Of a stretch of 64,000 nucleotides of DNA, positions 22,857 to 33,526 are shown piece by piece. Every line of letters begins with the position of its first letter. Positions within the stretch are counted from its first letter, which is position 1. The position numbers and the translations under genes are program-made. The stretch is from Rostrohypoxylon terebratum. Its lineage: Eukaryota; Ascomycota; Sordariomycetes; Xylariales; Hypoxylaceae. Below the pieces are notes generated by a model. That model was not told the DNA's origin, searched no databases, and worked only from the letters and a program-made list of their open reading frames with translations. The stretch lies in the NCBI GenBank assembly GCA_022497145.1, contig MU385893.1, forward strand, positions 124,001 through 188,000, given 5' to 3'.

Positions 22857-24255
22857 TTACGTTGCTCCCCTCGTTGGTCCAAGGGATATCTTCCAAAGTA
22901 CCCGCGCTTGTGAAGCATGGATGCGTTGCCCGCCACCTCTCCTTCTGATACGAAAGCAGCATTCGAAGGCTGATATGATGTTGCTCTTGTGGTTTATCAT
23001 GACGGCACAGTTAAGGTTGCGTTGGTAACCTCGATGGACTCCAATGGCACGAAAACTTCCATCTTTGTGAAGTTCTAGGACAGGGCTGCCAGAATTACCT
23101 AGAATACCTGTTAGCATATGAATAGTGACAGGTTTCTGCATCAAGACAGATCACATACCCACTGCGGTATCAAGCTCGTAATATAGGAGACCATCTCTGG
23201 TGCCTAGTCTCGTTCCCTGGCTTGTATACATGTACCGACCCTTCCCATACTGGGGAATGTCGCACGGGTAACCTACAACGGCGATTTCGGGGCATCCGCT
23301 GTCACTTCCATACTTAATGTACTCGCCTACGCGTTCGAATGGCTCATTGAGATGGATGACAGCGAAATCATGAGCGACATCACCATTGTAGTAATACTCC
23401 CAGTTGATCGCGACAGACTTGCCCCATCGAAGCTCAAGCGAGGCATGTTTCAGCCCGCGAAAGCCGATGTACACTTTTATGCCAGCAGCAAATATATTCG
23501 CATGGAAGACGTTATGGGCCACCGTCACGACCGTAGTATCGTTGACTAGGAACCCTGTGCCGCTGGAAGTTTTCCCGTCTTGATCAGTAATGGTGATCTT
23601 GCAGATGCCTGTATAGGTATTAGCGATGAAGTGGATCCTTGGAACTGCTTGCCGTACATCTATGCTTTCCCCCCAGCATTATATTGCCCTGGGGCTCTTC
23701 TTCTTGGAGATAAACCCCCAAATATCTTTCCGTAGTATGCGCAGTACCCACCTCGAGATTCCACAGTGCTACTTCTGTTGAAACTTGGCCCCAAAAGAAG
23801 AGATAGAGGGCATTATAAAGTCGGCACAACCCATGATCGAGACCTTTCATAATTTCTTTCATTCTTCTAGGTCTCAGGTGACACTCGAGCACAGGTTCAG
23901 AATCGAGACACTGTGCTACAATTGTATCATGAAGACTCTGTAGGGGTGTGCTTTCTGGGGTCGAGAATGGTAAATGGTCACCTTTGATAAACGTTGCCTT
24001 CGCAAGTAAACACAGCCTGCTTTCAATGTGTGAAGCATAGGATATCAGAGCGTCGTAGGTGGAACCAAGCTTTTCGCGTAACTCATTGTCTAGATCTTCG
24101 TGGTGGATGTTGATCATGAGCATGTTCATAATTGTCAAAACTGAGCTCTGGTATTCTAGAAAAAATTCCTTGAGAAGTCCGATCGAGGCAGGCGAATCGC
24201 GGTGAGCCGACACAAGCGCTACCTTGAATGGTGACTCTCTGAAGGGCTCAGACAT
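22857..24255 (-). CDS. Trypsin-fold serine protease with N-terminal helical region
   Basis: Three exons on the minus strand (24255-23658, 23608-23159, 23098-22857) join to 429 residues. Residues 1 to about 195 are a predicted mostly helical region I do not recognise (for example EDLDNELREKLGSTYDAL). A chymotrypsin-fold domain follows: GTGFLVNDTTVVTVAHN with His231, AHDFAVIHL with Asp280, and GGNSGSPV with Ser352, giving a complete triad of the V8/trypsin type. The last acceptor (TATTCTAG, 13 bases after a GCTAAC branch site) restores the GGNSGSPV motif; the nearer AG would insert three residues. No signal peptide is visible, so it probably acts inside the cell. Protease domains of this type are known as effector modules in some fungal immune-like receptors, but no NTPase or repeat domain is present here. 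The fusion depends on the intron at 23657-23609, which has a CTAAT branch site. Confidence 0.78.
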
Positions 24256-24764
24256 CGCAAAGGCTGGAATGAGTTCGATACAGTGTATAGATCAGAATAT
24301 GACACAAAGGGCAGCTGGAGGGGTGAGTTTATGAGAGTAACCGCCTAGATCCCTACTGGGTAGGTAGGTAAGTAAGTAACTAATATATGGCGGGGTCAGA
24401 GCGATCTATCAATGTACACAAGCTTCAAACGACGGCGGGCCAATTGGCGTAAACCGCAAAAGCCGAGGAGCGAATGCCGTGCTGCAAGGCACATGATGTA
24501 TAAGGGATATTATAGGTAAAAGGATAAGCACTTAAAAACCAAGCAGAATAACGTTAGATTAACTCTCTTGTACTGTGAAATGAAAAATAGATACGACACA
24601 AATACAATGTGATACGATGAAATCATTTCTTGCGCAGATAAGTCGGGCATATTAGATATAAACAAATAAACCCATTTTCTCCATTTTCTGCTTTTTCTGT
24701 GGTAAGTCGTCATATCTGGGTAGGTGCCTACGAACACGATAGCATCCTAGCATCCTTAATAGTA
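24256..24764. other. Intergenic, about 500 bases
   Basis: Upstream region of the protease gene and 3' region of the next gene on the same strand. Contains a GGTAGGTAGGTAAGTAAGTAAC run near 24360-24380. Confidence 0.5.
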
Positions 24765-25655
24765 TTAAGTCTTGATCTTCACAACCAATACAATACCCCA
24801 CCCACGACAACTCTCCCATATCCCTAGCTCGTTCTCTTGGCGAAATGCAACCTCCTGAGCAGCAACTGTCATTCTGGCCCCTCTATTCTCTTCCTGTGGC
24901 TTCTTCGCTTCGGTTTCGGTTTGCATAGGTGTTACTGTATTTTCGGAGGTTTGGCTACTCGTGCGCTTCCCCCAAAGCCAGCCTTTCTTCTCTTTCTTTG
25001 CTGGTATCCTGTGTTCTACCACAGCCTGGACTACTGTTCTTGGCTCCACCGGTACCTTTTTTTCTTCCTTTGGTTGTAGGTAATTTGCGAGGCGATGTGC
25101 CATGTCCTCGTCGTGCCACCAGAGCATCTTAGTCCTCTCTATATCGTCAACTGAAGATTGCGGCTCGTCGAATCGCCCCCAACCACTAAACTCCTGTCCC
25201 GAAGCCCAGCTCGGGTCTTCACTCACAACATTAGATTTAGATGCACCAAAACTAGGCTTGGAATCCTTGCCACCTCTGTCCATAGCTATCCTATAAACAT
25301 GGCATATTTCCCCGCGGCGTTTCATGTCTTCCAGGCCACTAAGCACTGCGCTCCCGGGTATCGCGGCGTCTGGAACTAGAGTGAGGGTAGCTAGCGGAAC
25401 GGGAGTATGTCGAGATCCTAAGTCGGCTAAGAATTCTTCGACAATAGGGACCACATAGTCTAGTATAGACGCGTCACCAATTGTCTGCTCTGCTTTCCGA
25501 GCTCGCTGGGTTGCTCGAATACGGTCTGGGAGAGATGATACATGGTTTTGTAAGTGAGAAGTCAACGAGTTCAACTGGAACTCGTGTGAAATTGGACGAT
25601 CCGTTGGAATAGCAGTATAAGGAGGAGGTTCGTCTAGGGGAAATTTCCCATCCAT
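24765..25655 (-). CDS. Conserved fungal protein of unknown function with PPPY motif
   Basis: Single open frame of 296 residues from the ATG at 25655; the frame stays open 25 codons further upstream without an ATG, so an upstream exon is possible. A PPPY motif at residues 10-13 could bind WW domains such as those of Rsp5-type ubiquitin ligases. A probable folded domain lies at about residues 45-130 (ASILDYVVPIVEEFLADLG, then LATLTLVPDAAIPGSAVL and an EICHVYRI strand). Further blocks are SWASGQEFSGWGRFDEP and MLWWHDEDMAHRLANYLQP. The C-terminal third is Lys/Glu-rich. No signal peptide or membrane helix is seen. The folded block looks conserved and globular, but I cannot name a family. Confidence 0.7.
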   Translation of the reverse strand: MDGKFPLDEPPPYTAIPTDRPISHEFQLNSLTSHLQNHVSSLPDRIRATQRARKAEQTIGDASILDYVVPIVEEFLADLGSRHTPVPLATLTLVPDAAIPGSAVLSGLEDMKRRGEICHVYRIAMDRGGKDSKPSFGASKSNVVSEDPSWASGQEFSGWGRFDEPQSSVDDIERTKMLWWHDEDMAHRLANYLQPKEEKKVPVEPRTVVQAVVEHRIPAKKEKKGWLWGKRTSSQTSENTVTPMQTETEAKKPQEENRGARMTVAAQEVAFRQENELGIWESCRGWGIVLVVKIKT

Positions 25656-27951
25656 CTTGATCCCAAAATCCTCAAAACTGTCAGATGAGGGGTTACCGCG
25701 TATACTTTTATCTGGTGGATATTGAAGCAAATGAGAATAACCGAACTAAAATAAGAAAAAGCGATCCAAACGTTAAATCAAACTCTAATTTGATACGAGA
25801 TAAACCTCGTGACTGCTTCTATTGTGGCTGGTAAAGCGTATGTAAGATGGCGTAGATGGTGGTGTGCTACAGGAGTAAGGTGGTTTAAAATTGACTCGGG
25901 GGTATCAAAGTTGTAGAAGGCAATTACAAATCCGTCCAAAAGTACCGATGCCCAGTGACACTTGAAGTCAGGAGATGGCTACCTACCTAGGAGCGTAGAT
26001 CAGCCGCGCATACCGACATTCGATATTCGGATAGACTTTCAAGGTTTCAAGGTGTGAGGTGTGAGGTGTGAGGTGTGAGGTGTGAAATGAAATCAGCCTT
26101 GCAACCCCCGCTCCCTTATTAGTCTAAGAGCCAAGGAGGTTGAACGTCTAGTAGAAGCGGTGACACCCTCGGGTAATCCATGAATCCATTGACCGAGACC
26201 CTATTGCGGAATAGAGATGTCTATGGTTAATTGGAATGAATCCGTTCGTCGCCGCAACAAGTGCGCTATTTGTTGTTAATTGGCCAATCTAGATCTGGGA
26301 GATTCATGTGACTATATCGTGCATGATAAAGGTATGGTACGTGTAGTCTCTTTCAAGTTATTTCTCTATTGACCTTCCACTCACTGGTGCGCATCACACA
26401 TCGCACATCGGTAACACATATGCGGGGGTCGTAAAGATTGGAAGATTGGCAGCACTTCGGAGGATAATGTCATTGGGGAATCACCGGCTGCAAATGGTGG
26501 GTGGGATCCCGTCCAAGAATCGGGATCGGCCGGGCAGTCAGCAGAAGATGAGTGACGATGATGACGGAAGGATGAGAGTGCCCAGCGTGCCCAGACGTTA
26601 AAACGATCCTTCAATTCGAACAGCCACCTACTTCGTATATAAACGGCACAATTACCCGAGCCACGTTACTGGGCTGCTGGGCTTCTGCGAGCATGTGGAA
26701 AGGTTTCAGATCACATTCGCCACAGGGAATTGCAATCCCAACACGTGTTTGATAAATAGGTAAGATAGGTAAGATAGAAAGGTTTAAAGGGCAAGCTAAT
26801 TAGCCTTGGGGAAAATATAGCTCAGAGCTAAGAACTCCTAGAGCTTAAGAATAGTGGGTTTCAAGCTTAAGATCCATCCATGAATGAGTCTCCGGTAACA
26901 CAAAGGGAATTCCCCACACATAGCTTCCGCAAGCTGAGCTTCAGCTAGGGCCCTAGGGATTGGAGAAATTGAAGAAAGCTTCCAGAAAATAGCGAAGGCA
27001 GAGCCCTGAAGCTCCCAGTCTGCCAGTAAAAAGAAGGACCCGGTGGACCCCACTCGGAAAGGTACCTAACAACGTCCTAGGACCTAGGTAACAACGTCCA
27101 CGTCAGATCCCTGATCATCGATCAAATCGGACGGAACCAGACCCTGAGCAATCCGAACTTCCTCGTGACATTCAACAGTGGGCATTTCAATGCTAGAAAT
27201 GACACAAAGAGCAGGGTACGACTCTCGCCCGACTGTAGTGCAATCTAGAAAGCTATGCTCTTTGACATATGGAACTAGGGACTCTTGGGGTAACACTGCA
27301 GTATGCCTTACGCTATTAGTGGATGCCAAACCACCTCTCGGTCAGGAGATTAAGATTAACCATCAGGTTATCGATCACTAAGGGGATCACTAAGGGGGGC
27401 TAAGTCCCTAGGTCCCTAGGTCTTTAGCTTCTAGGAAGTCAACCACTGTCGGTAGTGATTCAACGACACTCATATTCCGTATATGGAGGAATACGGGATT
27501 TTGGTAAGATTCATGGACGGATTCTCACACATCACTACCTACTTTACTAATAGGCATCTCCAAGGAAATGTATCCTAAACAAGACAGTCCTAGAGGCTAG
27601 CAGACCTTACGAGGTACCAATGCGCCTAACAAGTGTTAGTCCTCGCCTTCTCGCTAACCTTAATCGCCTCCTCACAAGATCGTCTAATCTTCTTAGCACT
27701 GGTAGGTTCAACCTTGTCTCGACCACTACATTGGAAATATATATATACTGTCTCCGATGTCTTAGGTGCTATGTTTTTATTCTAGTTTTCTATGATACTT
27801 CTAAAAACACACTGTTCATTACTAGGTGCCTAACACTTGTTCATCTACTCTTCGTTTTCTATCTCCTATATAACTATTATATTCGAGGTCATATCGAAAT
27901 TCATTCCTTTCTTAGCTTTGATTTATCCAACTTTGCAAAAATTATATCACA
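25656..27951. other. Intergenic, 2.3 kb upstream of flotillin
   Basis: No gene seen. It contains a five-copy heptamer (26051-26085), several CCTAGG words (27078-27095, 27400-27420), and a 12-base inverted repeat AACAAGTGTTAG/CTAACACTTGTT (27628-27639 and 27830-27841). The flotillin leader at the right end is T-rich. Confidence 0.5.
26051..26085. repeat. Five tandem heptamers GGTGTGA
   Basis: Five perfect head-to-tail copies of GGTGTGA, preceded by AAGGTTTCAA. A simple minisatellite. Confidence 0.9.
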
Positions 27952-29872
27952 ATGTCGTACAAAATCGCTGCTCCCGACGAGTATCTCGCCATTACCGGCA
28001 TGAACATCAAGAATGTTCTCATTACCAAAGCGGCATGGGTACTACCCTTCCAAAGATGCAACCGCTTCTCGGTTCAACCTCACGATTATGCTATGAACCT
28101 TCAAGGTACCTACCTTTAACCGCCAACTAGGTCCCTTTATAAGTGGGTTTCTAACATTTCTACCTAGCCATGACTAAGGAGAAGCTCCAGTTTCTTCTTC
28201 CTGTCATCTTCACCATCGGACCGTATGTCTTTTCTGCTCTTGGAGTATTGTGGCGTTGATATTAATAGCCCGAAAATAGAGACGTCAACAACCGAGGAGC
28301 CAACGCGAAAGGCCCTAGGCCTAATGCAGGTCCTCAAGATCAGCATGGCCATAATCACAGCAACGACGAGGATCGTGGGGATTCTTTAATGAAGTATGCC
28401 ATGCTGTTGGCCGAGTCTACTGCCAACAAGAACGGTTCACAGCACCTCGAAAACATCGTCAAGGGTATTATCGAGGGCGAAACTCGAGTTTTGGTTTCTT
28501 CTATGACCATGGAGGAAATTTTTACCGAACGGGAAGAATTCAAGCGCCGAATTTTCCGTAACATTCAGGGCGAGCTAGATCAATTCGGTCTCAAGATTTA
28601 CAACGCCAACGTTAAGGAGTTGAAGGATGCTGTCGGTTCAACCTACTTCCAATCCCTCTCTCAGAAGGCCCACGAGGGTGCCACCAACCAAGCCCGTATC
28701 GATGTCGCAGAAGCCCAACTTCGAGGTAATGTTGGTGAGGCAGAAAGGCATGGCCAACAAGAACGATCGATTGCCAAAATGTAAGTTCATCCCTAAATCC
28801 CAAACTTAAGTGTGTCCAGATTTAGAAGAAATCATGGGATTCTAACCCCCTTTTTAATAAAGTAATGCGGAAACTGCCGTCCAGAAGACAGATCGAGACG
28901 TTGAGCGTGCAGCTGCTGAAGCCAATCTTGCAACCCAAAAGACGGTTCTTAACCGAGATGTCGAGATCGCAAGAATCCAGGCGACCCGCGCCACCGAGTC
29001 AAGAGACGAAGACCTCAAGAAAGAGGTGCAAGTCAAGCGTGCAGCCGCCGAGCTTGAACGCCTTCGTGCCATTGATGTCGTGAAGGCAGCAATCGCACGC
29101 GAGAGCAAGCAGCAAGCCGCAGATGCGAAGGCATATGAGGTAGAAGCTGAGGCACGCGCCAAGGCCTACAAAACCAAAGTCGATGCTGAGACGCAGGCTG
29201 CTGCTGATTACAACAAGACCACCAAGAATACCGATGCAGCTGCCTACAAGACGAAGATGGATGCTGAAGCCTGGAGTGACGCGGCGATTAAGAATGCCGA
29301 GGCTAACTTGCAGAAGAAGTTAAAGGAGGCTGAGGGTATGGTGGCCATGGCTAATGCTTACGCTAAGATGAGTGAAGCGTTCGGCGGTCCTTCTGGTCTC
29401 ATTCAATACAGTAAGTTACTCGTCCTGACGTCAGGTTACCTATCAAGGAGGAAATTGCTAACCTTTTTCTTAGTGATGATTGAAAAGGGCACATATGTCG
29501 AGCTCGCCAAGGCTAACGCCGCCGCCGTCAACGGCATGCAACCTAAGATCAGCGTCTGGAATACTGGTTCCGAAGCAGGGTCGTCCGGAGCTGTCGGTCA
29601 GGGCCAAGACACTGCCTCCACCCTTAGAAATGTAAGCTCACATCCAAGTTCCCTATTGAGAATGAGCCGTATTAGCAATAGTAAGCCCCCTGAGATAATG
29701 ACACATGCTAATATAGAAATCAAATTAGGTCTACCAACTCCTTCCCCCACTTATGTCAACTATCCATGATCAAACTGGCATCACTCTGCCAGAATGGCAA
29801 TTCGGCAGAATGCCAAATAGCGACTTAACTTTACGGGAGCAAAATGAAAGCAAACTGAATGGGAGGAAGTAA
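27952..29872 (+). CDS. floA: Flotillin (SPFH/band-7 membrane scaffold)
   Basis: Six exons (27952-28105, 28168-28222, 28280-28780, 28863-29410, 29474-29631, 29729-29872) join to 519 residues. The N-terminus (YKIAAPDEYLAITG) and the block NIVKGIIEGETRVLVSSMTMEEIF are SPFH-domain hallmarks. A long Ala/Glu/Lys-rich coiled coil follows (about 230-400), then KISVWNTG and a C-terminal LPPLMSTIHDQTGITLPEW block. Flotillins are lipid-raft scaffolds attached to the inner face of the plasma membrane; filamentous fungi have one, called FloA in Aspergillus. About 27 residues rich in Asn, Pro and His (near 70-97) interrupt the SPFH domain. Using the AG at 28360 as the exon 3 acceptor instead of 28279 would remove them and give 492 residues in the same frame. 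The final acceptor was chosen because it restores the conserved C-terminal block. Confidence 0.9.
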
Positions 29873-30524
29873 AATCGGAAACATACGATCGTTGCTTATG
29901 CTATGAAACAGTCAATCATTAGTACATGCGCTTTTTCAGGTTTTCTATGTTATACGGTGGATAGACTCGGGATTTACTCCTTTTCGTATGTATTTAGCGT
30001 CTCATGTAGTTTTAGCAGTTGATACCTCTGAATATGCCAATTGAGATTGTTTTTTTTCTTAGGAGTTTGCGTTCATTAGATAAGGAAGACACCTAGGTAG
30101 AAGCTTTACCTGGATCAAAATTGAGATAAAGTTCCATAGGTAGTAAGAATCAGAGACAACATGAATTTTAACCAAGGTCTATGATCCTCGACGTAATGTA
30201 GTGTAATATGAACTTATAGTCTGTTGAAACGGAAACAGACACTGAGAAGCTAGAACTAACCAGTTAAAAGGATAGGCACTAAACCAACCCCGATCTATAG
30301 CGATCTATAGTGAGTACAGGGGGGTTATGTCGGTCGCTCTTCCCCCACGTGGATTGACCCCACAGTGGGGGGTTGCAGTTGCAAATCTGCAGCCCAGGCC
30401 CCAAGATTCAATTAACTTTTAGTACGATTTCGTTTTTTTTTCTTCTTTTTTTCCATTGATCTTCTTGCTCTCGATATCACATCCTGACGGCTTCCATCCC
30501 ACCAAGTTGAAGACCAGAGCCACA
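29873..30524. other. Intergenic between flotillin and TRM6
   Basis: About 650 bases. It contains a direct GATCTATAGC repeat near 30293-30311, C/G runs with CCCCAC near 30345-30372, and a T-rich tract just before the TRM6 start. Confidence 0.5.
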
Positions 30525-32475
30525 ATGCACTCTTTAGTTCAACCCAATGCCTGGGTTGCTCTTAAACTTCCTTCTGGAAATCTTAGAGTGCTTCAAGTTA
30601 CCCCAAATACGTATGCCCTCCCCCCCCTCTTGCCAACCTAACATCTCAACAAAAAAGAGACACTTATTAAAGCGATCGCTTTATAGCACTATTTCTCTGG
30701 GAAAATACGGGTCATTCCCGAGTAACCTAATAATACATCGACCATTTCATCTCACTTACGAACTGCAAGATAAACTTCCAGGGGAGAACTTTCATCGTTT
30801 ACGTATTGTACCTGCCTCCGAGCTTTACAGCGACATCTTAACGTCCACTACATCGGCTAGCTCCCCTGACGGAGACACACCTATAACAAACAATGACGGT
30901 GATGCCGAAAACGCGGTACCGACAAGTATAGAGTATTCGCTTGTAGATCCCGAATCTGGGGCCGTCGTCGCTAAAACCGACCGTGCGGAACTCGATGCCT
31001 CGGCGCGACAGACACTTAGTGTAGAGGAGATCGAAGCTCTCAAGAAAGATGGCACCGATGCAGGCAGAGATATAATCGCAAAATTGCTACTATCGCATAC
31101 GGCCCTTGATCAGAAGACCGAGTACTCCCTAGCCAAGTATAAGATCCTCAAGACGAAGAAGTATATAAGGAGGTTTTGCGTGGTACCTATGGATGTGCCT
31201 ATGCTGACCCATTGGCAATTGGAAGTCAAGGACTCGAGCAAGATCTTGGATATGAGAGATGAGATGATTGCGCTGGTAGGATGTTGGGGTAACGTGCACT
31301 TTGGCGGAGAAGACCGGCGCGAAAATGGAGAGGACGGAGGAAACGCAATTGACGAACAAGAAGCCCTTGAACAACAAACATCTGGTCGCTGGCTTGCTGT
31401 TGATGATACCGGTGGTCTTCTAGTAGCGGCGATGGCAGAACGTATGGGTATACTCTACCCACCTGAAAACGAAGTCACGGAGGACGAGAATGAACCCATA
31501 CTATCACAAGGTGAATGCTCAAATCAAGAAACTGCAACAAAAACAAGAGACACTCCATCAGATAAAAATGATGAACCGAGCGGCTGCAATATAGAGGCAA
31601 CGGCACAAGCTGAGGATAGCCTGCAATCAAACCCAACCCCTGAGATCGCGATAAGGCCCTCCCACAGGAATGGCAAACCAAAGGAACACAGCTCGAAACC
31701 GCCTTTCGCAAATTCCAATACCCTTACCGTCATTCATGCGAATCAGCAACCAAACCTATCTTTCCTACGCGAATATGGCTTCGACGTCACAAATCCATCA
31801 CAAAAGCAGGACCACCCTTTAGCCTCGCATTTGATGACTATCTCATGGCTACAACTTGTTGATCCAGAGTCAGATGCTACATACACTACCGAGATTGCCG
31901 ATATCGCCCCCGAGGTACTTCGATTGTGGAAGACTAACCGACGAGGTACATATTACCGTAAGCGCAGGCGTTGGGCTAAGATCCGCCACATTGTCGATAC
32001 TACACGGAAGGGCGAGTTCTCCGGCTTGGTAACCGCGAGTACAATGGACCCCATTTCAATCATGCGTTATGCGGTGCCACTCCTTGCTGGTGGCGCACCT
32101 ATCGCCATTTATTCGCAATCTATTGAGCCACTTACCGCGCTAGCTGATTGCTACAGCATAGCTCGCCGTGCTGCCTGGGTGGCGACCCCACCAGACGAGA
32201 TAGTAAGTAAGACTACCGAAGAATTAGAGAACTGGGCAGGAAACGAGGAGTTTCCTCTAAATCCGTCGCTTGTATTAGGAGCTTCCATACAGACAAGCCG
32301 GGTTAGGAAATGGCAGGTTCTTCCCGGAAGAACGCATCCCCTAATGACGAGCAGGGGCGGACCGGAAGGATACGTCTTCACGGCTTGGAGAGTCAAGCCT
32401 GCAGAAGGCAAGGTCGAAGCTAGAGGCAAAGCTCGTACCAGGAAGAGGAAGCTGGACGAGACGACCAAAGAATAG
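30525..32475 (+). CDS. TRM6: tRNA (adenine58-N1)-methyltransferase non-catalytic subunit Trm6
   Basis: Two exons, 30525-30610 and 30687-32475, give 624 residues. The N-terminus MHSLVQPNAWVALKLPSGN, then SLGKYGSFPSNLIIHRPFHLTYEL in pieces across the intron, is the signature of the Gcd10/Trm6 family. Later blocks fit too: DAGRDIIAKLL, YSLAKYKILKTKKYIRRF, and HLMTISWLQLVDP near the end. Trm6 forms a heterodimer with Trm61 in the nucleus. It binds tRNA while Trm61 makes m1A58, which stabilises initiator tRNA. The middle (about 260-380) is an acidic, low-complexity insert. The C-terminus is Lys/Arg-rich. Its 3' end lies 279 bases from the convergent ARC18. The start ATG (ACAATGC context) and the 76-base intron are required to build the conserved N-terminus. 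Confidence 0.95.
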
Positions 32476-32754
32476 AGGGTTAAATGGGTTGTAGGGGAAG
32501 AACTTGCATTTATCGGCGTTAGAGCCTGGTTTCGTAGGACATCCACATAGATGAGCTCCCTAGCGATGGCTAGCTTCGATTTAGTCACTTTGGCCGCATA
32601 GGAACGGAACGGTATAGATAAAGATACCCCCATAAACATGCAATTTTCTCCGGACCGACTTTCAAATTCCTTATCAATTCAACACTCTTCTTGTTTTAGG
32701 TGATAAATTCCGTACGCTTATTCATAATACGGACATAGAGGTATCATTTCCCTC

Positions 32755-33526
32755 TTACAAGGCCTTGCCCATGAACTTTCTCTTTGTAAAACTCAACCAC
32801 CATTTGCTCGGCTTCCCATCTCCATCCTCATCGTAAACCCTGGCTAATAACCGCGCTGCAAGCTCTTGCCGTACCTGGGATAGATATTGCCGTAGTTGCT
32901 CGGCGTCCTGTCTATCTCGCGGGGGTTCGTAGATCTAGGTATCACGTTAGATTGCACCATATCAACACAAATAGTTCTTCGTAATATAGAAACGTAACGT
33001 ACCTGGTTGAGGGGAAACGCAGGGTCGCCGGGAATAGCAAAGTTCAGATCCAAGGCGGTGTTCAGGACCTCCTTCGTAGCGTCCCTCAAGGTGTGCTGGG
33101 GGCGGATCTTGCCGAGACACTCGCTCACGAACAGGATGCCGTAGATGAGGAGGCGGTCGGCGGGACCCTGGATCTCGAAGTTGCGGAAGAAGGTGTTGGC
33201 GCGGAAGAGCGAGAGGACCTCGTCGAGCACGTCGTAGGACTCGGCGTCCGGGTCCGGGCTCTCGTTCGCGGGGAGAGGCGGGTTGGGCTGGGGCAGCACG
33301 TACGCTGGGCCGCGGGTCTTGGTGCGCAGGGGGAGGAGCGGGAAGTTGCCGACGAGTCGGGGGATGTTGGGGTCGTTGTTGAACATGGAGTTGTAGGCCT
33401 GCTTTTTTGTTAGCAAGCAAGCAAGCAAGCACGCGAGCTTTAGGGGAGTCTGGCGTAGGGAGGGGAGGCATTGAGTGCTAAGAATCTGTTAGGAGATAGC
33501 AGAAATGGATATACACATACCGGCAT
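32755..33526 (-). CDS. ARC18: Arp2/3 complex subunit 3 (p21-Arc/ARPC3)
   Basis: Three exons on the minus strand: 33526-33521 (only ATG CCG), 33398-33003 and 32934-32755, giving 193 residues. The protein begins MPAYNSMFNNDPNIPRLVGN and contains RANTFFRNFEIQGPADRLLIYGI and NFAIPGDPAFPLNQ, which are diagnostic of ARPC3. The C-terminus ends KRKFMGKAL. The subunit is part of the seven-protein Arp2/3 complex that nucleates branched actin at endocytic patches. A proline/acidic stretch near residues 40-60 is a small lineage insert. The first exon is six bases long, followed by a 122-base intron with a TGCTAAC branch site and a GCAA microsatellite (about 33412-33431). Without this micro-exon the conserved second exon has no proper start. 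Confidence 0.95.

Noticed and set aside
32962..33471. 169-codon frame overlapping ARC18
   Set aside because: Pro/Arg-rich shadow in another frame of the ARC18 second exon.
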